From: Flavobacteriales bacterium
GTDB taxonomy: Bacteria; Bacteroidota; Bacteroidia; Flavobacteriales_D; Crocinitomicaceae
Direction of reading: 5' to 3'
DNA length: 38,135 nt
NCBI GenBank assembly: GCA_947449575.1
Contig: CANFRV010000033.1
Span: 1-38,135, forward strand
A program made the translations under genes and the position numbers. Numbering within the stretch: position 1 is the stretch's first letter; every line of letters starts with the position of its first letter. Under the pieces are notes generated by a model that saw nothing but the letters and a program-made list of their open reading frames with translations, was not told the origin of the DNA and ran no database searches. Below, piece after piece: positions 24,531 through 31,767 of the stretch.

Positions 24531-24538
24531 TATATTTG
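24531..24538 (+). promoter_or_regulatory. -7 box of ispE, possible leaderless transcript
   Basis: TATATTTG at 24531-24538 ends four bases before the ATG at 24543. With a -7-type element the transcript would begin at or within a base or two of the start codon. Confidence 0.45.
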
Positions 24539-24542
24539 ATTC

Positions 24543-25352
24543 ATGATTTTATTTCCTCCGGCTAAGATTAATTTAGGCTTACATATTTTAAACAAGAGAA
24601 AAGACGGATTTCACGAGCTGGAAACGGCGATGATTCCGATCCCCTTTACTGATATTTTAGAAATTCTTCCTGCTGAAACATTTGAATTCAAACAAACGGG
24701 GTTGCCAATTCCTGGAATGACTGAAAATAATCTTTGCGTAAAAGCATATCTCTTAATGAAAGAGCGATTTAAAATCCCTCCTGTTTATATTCATCTGCGA
24801 AAAATAATTCCAATGGGCGGAGGTCTAGGTGGAGGCTCTGCTGATGCTGCTTACATTCTAAACGGAATTAATTCACTTTTTAATTTAAATCTTTCCATTT
24901 CAACTTTAGAAGATTTAGCAAGTGAATTAGGAAGTGATTGTCCATTTTTTATTCAAAATACAGCACAACTGGCAAAAGGTAGAGGTGAAATTTTATCTAA
25001 AATTCCAATTCATTTAGAGGGATATTATTTAAAATTAGTAAACATCGGAATTCATGTAGGAACCAAAGAAGCATATGATGGGGCTGTTTTTTCTTCTTCA
25101 CCTAAATCAATTAGTGAAATAATTAATTTACCAATTTCTCAGTGGAAAAATGAATTAACGAATGATTTTGAAAAAACTGTATTTTCCATTCATCCTGAAC
25201 TAGCAAAATTGAAACAAGCACTTTATGATGATGGGGCGATTTATGCGGCAATGTCTGGCAGTGGTTCTACGTTATTTGGAATATATAAAAATGAGCCATC
25301 CTCTATGTTTTCTAAGCAAGCGAATATCATGGAATTTAATCTAAAATGGTAA
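24543..25352 (+). CDS. ispE: 4-diphosphocytidyl-2-C-methyl-D-erythritol kinase
   Basis: The 269-residue GHMP kinase phosphorylates CDP-ME in the non-mevalonate (MEP) isoprenoid pathway. Motif 1 is PPAKINLGLHILNKRKDGFHELET, the ATP-binding motif 2 is IPMGGGLGGGSADAAYIL (about 88-105), and motif 3 is MSGSGSTLFGIY (about 236-247). A catalytic Asp lies in LGSDCPFFI. The length is slightly below the usual 280-290. It is divergent from accA and convergent with recG, so it is monocistronic. Confidence 0.95.
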   Translation: MILFPPAKINLGLHILNKRKDGFHELETAMIPIPFTDILEILPAETFEFKQTGLPIPGMTENNLCVKAYLLMKERFKIPPVYIHLRKIIPMGGGLGGGSADAAYILNGINSLFNLNLSISTLEDLASELGSDCPFFIQNTAQLAKGRGEILSKIPIHLEGYYLKLVNIGIHVGTKEAYDGAVFSSSPKSISEIINLPISQWKNELTNDFEKTVFSIHPELAKLKQALYDDGAIYAAMSGSGSTLFGIYKNEPSSMFSKQANIMEFNLKW

Positions 25353-25405
25353 CGAAAAAAATCGGTATATATCCCTGATTTCACTTCAAATGAATTGAGC
25401 TTTTT

Positions 25406-27502
25406 TTATGAAATACTACTCCAATTAGGTTTAGACAACATTATTTTTCTCAATTTTTCTCGAATTAATAAATAATCTGGATTCTCTAACAATGGATCTT
25501 CTTCTAGTATTTCTCGCGCTTTATCTCTCGCTAAAACGACAATTTGACCATCTTTTGATAAATCCGCTATTTTCAAGTCTAAATCACCACTTTGCTGAGT
25601 ACCCATAATATCGCCGGGACCTCTCAATTCAAGATCGACTTCAGCGATTTCAAAACCATCATTGGTTCTCACCATTGTTGCTACTCTTTTTTTAGATTCC
25701 CGGGATAGTTTAATACCTGTCATCAAAATACAGAAAGATTGCTCAGCACCGCGACCTACTCTACCTCTTAACTGGTGTAACTGCGACAAACCAAATCTTT
25801 CCGAACTTTCAATAATCATCACAGAGGCATTTGGCACGTTAACGCCCACTTCAATAACGGTAGTTGCTACCATAATCTGCGTTTCACCTTTTACAAATCG
25901 TTGCATTTCGAAAGCTTTATCTGCAGGTTTCATTTTTCCGTGAACAATACTTACTCGGTATTCTGGCAAAGGAAATGAACGTGAAATCGCCTCATAGCCA
26001 TCCATTAAATTATTATAATCCAATGTTTCTGATTCTTTAATCAATGGATACACGACATATATTTGGCGCCCTTTTGCAATTTCTGACTTCATAAATCCAA
26101 AAACAGTTAAACGATTACTTTCAAATCGATGAGACGTTTCAATAGACTTTCGACCAGGTGGTAATTCATCAATAACTGAAACGTCCAAATCGCCATAAAA
26201 AGTCATCGCTAGGGTTCTGGGTATAGGTGTTGCTGTCATAATTAAAACATGTGGGGGAATCGTATTTTTTTTCCACATTCGAGCACGTTGAGCTACCCCA
26301 AACCGATGTTGCTCGTCAATCACAACGACTCCCAAATTTTTGAATTGTACCACATCTTCTAATAAAGCGTGTGTGCCAACGAGAATATTTATTTCTCCAT
26401 TTTCCAGTCCTTCATGAATTCTCCTGCGATCTTTTTTTCCTACCGATCCAGTCAATAATTCAATCTTTAGGTTCATCTGTTTTAACAAGTCAACCAATGT
26501 GACAAAATGTTGACTAGCTAAGATTTCGGTTGGAGCCATTAATGCTGCTTGAAAACCATTTCCAATTCCAATTAACATCGTTAAGAGGGCAACTAATGTT
26601 TTTCCGCTTCCAACATCTCCTTGCAACAATCGATTCATATGATGCCCCGTTAAGAAATCTTTTCGAATCTCTTTTAAAACGCGCTTCTGTGCATTGGTCA
26701 ACGAGAACGGTAAGTAATTTTCATAAAAATCAGTAAACGGCAGTCCCACCTCTGTGAAAACATGTCCACCTGTTTTTCGAATACTGATGAGCTTGCGCAT
26801 CAACATTTCCAATTGAAGGAAAAATAATTCTTCAAATTTTAAACGAATTCTAGCTTTATTTGCGTTCGCTTCATCGATGGGACAATGAATTTGAATGAAG
26901 GCATTTTCTGCTGAAATTAAATGTAAATCTTGAACAATCGATAATGGCAATGTTTCTGCAATTTTACCCTGTAATTGTAAAACTAAAGCTGTAATTATTT
27001 TTTCAATCCCTTTGGAGCTCAAACCATTCATTCCTAGTTTTTCAGAACTAGAATATACAGCCTGTAAACCTTTTTCAAACTTCACTTTCTCAAATTCAAC
27101 TAGTTCAGGATGAGGAATATTGAAAGATGAACCAAACAATTTTGCTTTTCCATATACTTGAAATTCAACATCTGGCTTCAAAAGCGGCTTAATCCATTTT
27201 GCTCCTTGAAACCAAACCAATTCAATACTACCAGTATGATCTTGGAATTTCGCTATTAATCTATTTTGCTTACCGATTAGTCGCTCTGACACATGAACGA
27301 TTTTTCCTTTTAACTGCGCATATCCATCCAACTGAGGCAATTCTGCAACCGTATGGTATTGGGAACGATCGACATAACGAAAAGGAAAATAATGTAATAA
27401 ATCATTAAATGTAAAAATTCCAGCTTCTTTTTTTAGAAGTTCGGCACGATTTGGGCCAACTCCTTTCAAAAATTCAATGGGAGTACTAAGGAATTCATTC
27501 AT
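25406..27502 (-). CDS. recG: ATP-dependent DNA helicase RecG
   Basis: The 698-residue protein remodels stalled replication forks and branched DNA. An N-terminal wedge/OB-fold domain (about 1-230; GVGPNRAELLKKE, HYFPFRYVDRS, QLKGKIVHV) precedes an SF2 helicase. Walker A is GDVGSGKT (about 295-302), followed by MAPTEILASQH, DEQHRFG (about 395), TATPIPRTLAMT, and the second lobe with TTVIEVGVNVPNASVMIIE and RFGLSQLHQLRGRVGRG. The C-terminal region ends GPGDIMGTQQSG, which is typical. The gene is monocistronic. Its upstream region has a TACATTTG box and two palindromes. Confidence 0.96.
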   Translation of the reverse strand: MNEFLSTPIEFLKGVGPNRAELLKKEAGIFTFNDLLHYFPFRYVDRSQYHTVAELPQLDGYAQLKGKIVHVSERLIGKQNRLIAKFQDHTGSIELVWFQGAKWIKPLLKPDVEFQVYGKAKLFGSSFNIPHPELVEFEKVKFEKGLQAVYSSSEKLGMNGLSSKGIEKIITALVLQLQGKIAETLPLSIVQDLHLISAENAFIQIHCPIDEANANKARIRLKFEELFFLQLEMLMRKLISIRKTGGHVFTEVGLPFTDFYENYLPFSLTNAQKRVLKEIRKDFLTGHHMNRLLQGDVGSGKTLVALLTMLIGIGNGFQAALMAPTEILASQHFVTLVDLLKQMNLKIELLTGSVGKKDRRRIHEGLENGEINILVGTHALLEDVVQFKNLGVVVIDEQHRFGVAQRARMWKKNTIPPHVLIMTATPIPRTLAMTFYGDLDVSVIDELPPGRKSIETSHRFESNRLTVFGFMKSEIAKGRQIYVVYPLIKESETLDYNNLMDGYEAISRSFPLPEYRVSIVHGKMKPADKAFEMQRFVKGETQIMVATTVIEVGVNVPNASVMIIESSERFGLSQLHQLRGRVGRGAEQSFCILMTGIKLSRESKKRVATMVRTNDGFEIAEVDLELRGPGDIMGTQQSGDLDLKIADLSKDGQIVVLARDKAREILEEDPLLENPDYLLIREKLRKIMLSKPNWSSIS

Positions 27503-27529
27503 TTAGTTATTTCTTTTTTGGCATTTTCA

Positions 27530-27552
27530 AACCGTTACAATTTGTAACGGTT
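27530..27552. promoter_or_regulatory. Palindromic putative operator upstream of recG
   Basis: AACCGTTACAA and TTGTAACGGTT are perfect 11-base arms around a single T. It lies 28-50 bases upstream of the recG start on the minus strand, between the predicted promoter and the gene. There is no T-tract, so it is more like a protein-binding site or leader hairpin than a terminator. Confidence 0.55.
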
Positions 27553-27570
27553 ATACTTACTTTCTTCGTT

Positions 27571-27590
27571 TTTACTAGTAAACAAATGTA
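27571..27590 (-). promoter_or_regulatory. recG -7 box abutting perfect 12-bp palindrome
   Basis: Minus-strand TACATTTG (27590-27583) fits TAnnTTTG. Directly downstream of it lies the perfect palindrome TTTACTAGTAAA (27571-27582), which covers the predicted transcript start. A bound dimeric protein there would block initiation. Confidence 0.45.
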
Positions 27591-27599
27591 AAGATAAAA

Positions 27600-27630
27600 A
27601 AAAATCCTCCGAAAGTTACTGAGGATTTTG
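27600..27630 (-). terminator. Terminator of the dsbD operon
   Basis: AAATCCTC and GAGGATTT form an eight-to-nine pair stem with an 11-base loop. Read on the minus strand it is followed by a long T run. It lies 18 bases after the dsbD stop at 27648. Confidence 0.75.
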
Positions 27631-27647
27631 AGGTCATTTTAATTTTG

Positions 27648-29735
27648 TTACTTTTTATTGAAAGCCGCTAGGCCATCATCTAACCATTTTTTAAACACTT
27701 TAGAATCATTATGATTTTGATAATCTGCAGAACCAACTGGTAAATCTATTCCTTCAGGAGTTTTTAATACATAATAAGGTTGAGAAGCTGTGCGGTATTC
27801 TTTTATTTGTTTTGCCGTCCATTTGTTTCCTATCGTGACAATGTCAAAATCACGACCGTCTACTTTCTCTGTTTTTTGTTCATTTTTAGGCAATTCAGTG
27901 CGCTCATCCACATACAATGAAACGATTACAAAGTCATTTCTTAGATGTTCAATAACACCAGGTTCACCCCAAACCGATTGTTCCATTTTACGACAATTGA
28001 CGCAGCCCCAACCAGTGAAATCAACGAATAAGGGTTTACCAACTTCTTTGGCATACGCAAGTGCTTTGTCATAATCGTTAAAAGCCATCAAACCTTGCGG
28101 TCCCTCATGCATTCCGTCAACTGCATGAGTTGTCGTTCCATGTGAGGCAGAACTGTTTCCTCCTCCACCAAAGCCTTTTGGCGATTCTGCATAGAAATCA
28201 GGCGGTAAAAAAGCGTTCACTAATTTAAGAGGTGCTCCCCAAAGGCCAGGAATTAAATAGATGGTTAATGCTAATGTTAGTGTGGCCATCATGGTTCGTC
28301 CTACGGATAGCTTTTCAACAACACTGTCATGTGGTAAGCGGATTTTTCCAAACATATATAAAGCCAATGCCCCAAACACAGCAATCCATATCGAAATAAA
28401 AATTTCACGTTCTAATAAATGCCATTGCATCGTTGTATCGGCTGTAGATAAGAATTTAAAAGCGAATGCTATTTCTATAAATCCCAAGAATACTTTGACA
28501 ACGTTTAGCCATCCTCCTGAATTAGGCATGGAGTTCATCATCGATGGAAAAATTGAGAATAACATAAATGGAAGTGCCAATGCAAGTCCAAAAGCGAGCA
28601 TACCCACCATTAATGCAGTACCTCCTCCGTAAGCAGAAAGTCCGCCGAGTAAACTTCCTAAAATTGGACCTGTGCACGAAAAGGAAGCCAATGAAAGCAC
28701 AAGTGCCATGAAAAAAATACCAATTACCCCTCCTTTGTCTGCTTTTGCATCTGCTTTATTTACCCATGAACTTGGTATCTGAATTTCAAATGCGCCTAAA
28801 AATGAAAGTCCGAATAAAAATAACATCAAGAAAAAGAAAATATTAAAATAAACATTGGTTGACAATTCATTTAACAGTTGACCGGCACCAGTTACAACTA
28901 CAAGAGCACCCAAAAGAACATGAATTAATACAATTGAACCTCCATAAATGAAAGCGTTTTTTATCCCTTGCGCACGATTTTTTGAACGCTTAGTAAAGAA
29001 ACTCACGGTCATTGGAATCATAGGGAAAACGCACGGCATTATCAAAGCGGCAAATCCACTCAAAAAAGCAAGAAAAAATATACCCCACAGAGATTTATTT
29101 TCCGTTTCGTTTTTAGACGTACTTGTTCCTGCTAAGTCTTTTTTTACTTTATCATCACTACCATTTGATGTCTGTGATTTTGCAGAACTGCTTGTAATAG
29201 ATGAATCAGAAGTGTTTCCTTGCACACTATCTTTTTCCACAACTATCGCTTCTGCGATTTGCTCACCACTAACTCCTTTTACTTTTATAGAGAATTTTTG
29301 ACCAAAAGGAAGCAAACATCTTACTTCATTACAAGTTTGAAAATCGAAAACACCCTCTAAAAGGAAATCTTTATCTGATAGAATTTGTATTTTTTGCTGT
29401 AATTTAATTTTCCCCTCATGTGTTGCTAAATCTTCATCCGCGGCATCATCATGCTTCAAATGAGGTTTAGGTTCAATCACTTTACCAATCGTTTTGAAAT
29501 TTTTCGACTTTAAAAACGTAAGATTAGAGGCATAACCAAAACATCCTTTTGGTAAAACCACCGCGTTAATATGCCAGTCTTTTACAATGGAGATATCAGC
29601 AATGATCGTTGCCTCGGAACCGTTCTGTTCAACTCTAAAAGTGGCTTTCACTTTTTCATCACCATATTCCATTTGAGCAGAAACAAGATTCGCTGCAAAA
29701 AGAATTACTAACAGACTAAAAAATATTTTTTTCAT
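27648..29735 (-). CDS. dsbD: DsbD-type thiol:disulfide interchange protein
   Basis: The 695-residue protein has a signal peptide (MKKIFFSLLVILFAANLVSA) and a DsbD-N-like periplasmic domain (about 25-155) with a CNEVRC pair. A Ser/Thr/Lys-rich linker (about 165-205) leads to a membrane domain with about eight segments (about 208-490, including the cysteine-bearing MPCVFPMIPMTVSFF and SFSCTGPILGSLLGG), and a C-terminal thioredoxin-like domain has WGCVNCRKME (about 574-583). The layout is that of DsbD, which passes electrons from cytoplasmic thioredoxin across the inner membrane to reduce periplasmic disulfides or cytochrome c maturation factors. All three cysteine pairs are visible. It follows the small DsbD-N-like gene by three bases, so the two are one operon. 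Confidence 0.9.
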   Translation of the reverse strand: MKKIFFSLLVILFAANLVSAQMEYGDEKVKATFRVEQNGSEATIIADISIVKDWHINAVVLPKGCFGYASNLTFLKSKNFKTIGKVIEPKPHLKHDDAADEDLATHEGKIKLQQKIQILSDKDFLLEGVFDFQTCNEVRCLLPFGQKFSIKVKGVSGEQIAEAIVVEKDSVQGNTSDSSITSSSAKSQTSNGSDDKVKKDLAGTSTSKNETENKSLWGIFFLAFLSGFAALIMPCVFPMIPMTVSFFTKRSKNRAQGIKNAFIYGGSIVLIHVLLGALVVVTGAGQLLNELSTNVYFNIFFFLMLFLFGLSFLGAFEIQIPSSWVNKADAKADKGGVIGIFFMALVLSLASFSCTGPILGSLLGGLSAYGGGTALMVGMLAFGLALALPFMLFSIFPSMMNSMPNSGGWLNVVKVFLGFIEIAFAFKFLSTADTTMQWHLLEREIFISIWIAVFGALALYMFGKIRLPHDSVVEKLSVGRTMMATLTLALTIYLIPGLWGAPLKLVNAFLPPDFYAESPKGFGGGGNSSASHGTTTHAVDGMHEGPQGLMAFNDYDKALAYAKEVGKPLFVDFTGWGCVNCRKMEQSVWGEPGVIEHLRNDFVIVSLYVDERTELPKNEQKTEKVDGRDFDIVTIGNKWTAKQIKEYRTASQPYYVLKTPEGIDLPVGSADYQNHNDSKVFKKWLDDGLAAFNKK

Positions 29736-29738
29736 ACA

Positions 29739-30173
29739 TTAATTGGCTTTAATTTCAACTGTAAACTTTTGATCGATTGGCGGTAAACACATTGTTTCAT
29801 TGCATACCATATAGGTAATAATTATTTCCTCCACTGTTGTTTGTTTCGCTACAGCTTTTTGAGTAAACGTAACTTTCTCTTTAAAAAAATCAAGTGTTGC
29901 CTCAAAATTTTCATCGTATTCTTGTATCGCTTTTGGCTCGGAAACTTTTCCTGAAACGGACACAAATTCATTCTCTTTAAATGTAAAAGATGTAGGTATT
30001 GGTCCAATGTCATTACTGATAAACTGACTGTATAGATGCCAACCTTCAGCGATCGAAGCGGTCATTTCAATATTTTTTGTTTTTTGGTTGTAGACATTGC
30101 TCCACGTCACTTTCTCTTGAGAAAATCCGTAAAAGCTACAAAATCCAACGAGTAGGAAAGTAATTAATTTCAT
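29739..30173 (-). CDS. Secreted stand-alone DsbD N-terminal-like domain protein
   Basis: The 144-residue protein has a signal peptide (MKLITFLLVGFCSFYGFSQ) followed by one DsbD-alpha-like immunoglobulin-type domain: VTWSNVYNQ, EGWHLYSQFI, IPTSFTF and MVCNETMCLPPIDQKFTVEI. The cysteine pair C-N-E-T-M-C matches the CNEVRC of the DsbD encoded next in the operon and is the presumed redox-active pair. It may be a soluble periplasmic partner that accepts electrons from the membrane DsbD or passes them to client proteins; that is inferred from domain and operon. A TATATTTG box (minus strand, 30203-30196) lies 23 bases upstream. Confidence 0.78.
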   Translation of the reverse strand: MKLITFLLVGFCSFYGFSQEKVTWSNVYNQKTKNIEMTASIAEGWHLYSQFISNDIGPIPTSFTFKENEFVSVSGKVSEPKAIQEYDENFEATLDFFKEKVTFTQKAVAKQTTVEEIIITYMVCNETMCLPPIDQKFTVEIKAN

Positions 30174-30285
30174 GCTAAATTCATAAATAATACCCCAAAT
30201 ATAAGTAATCTAATCGATAAAAAGTATTGGAAGTTCGTGTAATCCTTGTATTCCTAAAAGTTTAAAATGATTTTTTCGGGCATAA

Positions 30286-30322
30286 AAAAAACCTATACAG
30301 TAATAAAACTATATAGGTTTTT
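30286..30322 (-). terminator. Terminator after small unknown gene
   Basis: AAAAACCTATA and TATAGGTTTTT form an 11-pair stem with a loop of about 13 bases and A/T runs on both sides. On the minus strand it starts 16 bases after the stop at 30338. Confidence 0.7.
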
Positions 30323-30337
30323 ATAGTATAGTAATTG

Positions 30338-30622
30338 TTAAAGCTTAATTTCCAAAATTCTATCTATTGGAATCCAAATACCTCCTTTTAAACAAATAAA
30401 TTTTGCCCCGTTAGCCCAAAGTGTCGTGTCTACCCTTTTTAATCCCGAATCATCTTGAAAAATAATTGAAACCTTACTATGATGTGCATTTCCTAATCTA
30501 ACTGCCGTTTCAATTTGCTGAAATAATTCAGGGTGTTGAGAAATCGGACTCTTATCATGAAACGATAACGCCGCAACCATTTCTTTCTCAATAATTTTTG
30601 GTTTGTGTGTTGTTTCTGGCAT
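30338..30622 (-). CDS. Small conserved-looking protein of unknown function
   Basis: I do not recognise a named family. The 94-residue product has no signal peptide or membrane segment. The first 50 residues look helical and charged (KIIEKEMVAALSFHDKSPISQHPELFQQIETAVRLGNAHHSKV). The second half looks like a small five-strand beta barrel: KVSIIFQDDSGLKRVDTTLWANGAKFICLKGGIWIPIDRILEIKL. The end pattern (strand, Gly-Gly, IWIP, DRI) resembles the small Sm/SH3-like barrels of RNA- or protein-binding proteins such as Rof, but this is only a shape impression. It has good codon use, an ATG start and its own terminator, so it is likely real. It lies 101 bases downstream of the tsaD stop. Confidence 0.65.
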   Translation of the reverse strand: MPETTHKPKIIEKEMVAALSFHDKSPISQHPELFQQIETAVRLGNAHHSKVSIIFQDDSGLKRVDTTLWANGAKFICLKGGIWIPIDRILEIKL

Positions 30623-30723
30623 AACTTCTTGGTTTAAGATCCTAATATATACTTTTTTTTATAATAAACAATACATTATTAAAAAAAACTAATTAACAAG
30701 TTAAGAAATATGGTTAATAAACT

Positions 30724-31746
30724 CTATATTTTCAACCTCGCCATTGCTGCAACAGACTGATTTGCAAACATTTTTTGTTCGAACATAAATTTACCGGTGA
30801 TGGCAATCATCGCTGCATTATCTGTGCAAAATTCAAACTTTGGAATAAATATTTTCCAATTTCGCTCCGCTTTCATTTTATGTAACTCATTTCTGAGTCC
30901 AGAATTTGCTGAAACTCCGCCCGCAATAGCAATGTGATTAATGCCTAAATCGGATGAAGCCTTTATTAATTTAACAAAGAGTATATCTATGATTGTTTTT
31001 TGAATAGATGCGCACAAATCTTTCAGATTATCTTCAATAAAAGTAGGGACTATCTTTTCTTGTTTTTGAATAAAATAAAGAATGGAAGTTTTTAAACCAC
31101 TAAAACTATAATCATACCCCTCTATTTTTGGTTTAGCGAATTCAAATTTTAAAGGATCCCCTTCTTTCGCATATTTATCAATTAATGGTCCGCCCGGATA
31201 ATCAAAACCCAACATTTTTGCAGATTTATCAAATGCTTCTCCAGCCGCATCATCAATTGTGGTTCCTATTACTTCCATCTCCAAATAATTTTTCACTAAA
31301 ACAATTTGAGTATGGCCGCCCGAAACTGTTAAACATAAAAATGGAAACTGGGGTTTTTCCTTTCCTTCATCATCAATGAAATGAGCCAAAACATGACCAT
31401 GCATATGATTCACATCAATCATCGGAATGCCTAGCGCCAAAGAAAATGCTTTTGAGAAAGAAGTACCCACTACTAATGAACCTAATAATCCTGGACCTTT
31501 TGTGAAAGCAATGGCATCAATATCATGTATAGTAATCCCTGCCGCTTTAATAGCTTGATTAACTACAGGTACAATATTTTGTAAATGCGCTCTACTAGCC
31601 AATTCTGGAACGACACCACCATAGGCTTTATGAATATCTTGCGTGGCAATAATATTTGATAAAATGGTCTCATTTTTGAGCACTGCAGCAGACGTATCAT
31701 CGCAAGATGACTCAATACCTAAAATGTATGTGTTTTTTTGACTCAA
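30724..31746 (-). CDS. tsaD: tRNA N6-adenosine threonylcarbamoyltransferase
   Basis: The 340-residue protein transfers threonylcarbamoyl to A37 of ANN-decoding tRNAs as part of the TsaBDE complex. The ASKHA fold is recognisable: ILGIESSCDDTSAAV at the start, GGVVPELASRAH (about 43-54), KGPGLLGSLVVG, the metal ligands H114 and H118 in DVNHMHGHVLAHF, LTVSGGHTQIVLV, DDAAGEAFDKSAKMLG, IAGGVSANSGLR and CTDNAAMIA near the end. No ATG is available; TTG at 31746 is the start that best fits the family N-terminus. The gene diverges from tamB, and the two starts are 21 bases apart. A TAATTTTG box (minus strand, 31779-31772) lies inside the first codons of tamB. Confidence 0.95.
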   Translation of the reverse strand: MSQKNTYILGIESSCDDTSAAVLKNETILSNIIATQDIHKAYGGVVPELASRAHLQNIVPVVNQAIKAAGITIHDIDAIAFTKGPGLLGSLVVGTSFSKAFSLALGIPMIDVNHMHGHVLAHFIDDEGKEKPQFPFLCLTVSGGHTQIVLVKNYLEMEVIGTTIDDAAGEAFDKSAKMLGFDYPGGPLIDKYAKEGDPLKFEFAKPKIEGYDYSFSGLKTSILYFIQKQEKIVPTFIEDNLKDLCASIQKTIIDILFVKLIKASSDLGINHIAIAGGVSANSGLRNELHKMKAERNWKIFIPKFEFCTDNAAMIAITGKFMFEQKMFANQSVAAMARLKI

Positions 31747-31753
31747 CTTTTTG

Positions 31754-31761
31754 TAAATTTG
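31754..31761 (+). promoter_or_regulatory. -7 box of tamB in the 21-bp divergent gap
   Basis: TAAATTTG fits TAnnTTTG and ends six bases before the ATG at 31768. This implies a leader of only about three bases. It favours ATG 31768 over TTG 31738 as the start. Confidence 0.4.
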
Positions 31762-31767
31762 TACGGA

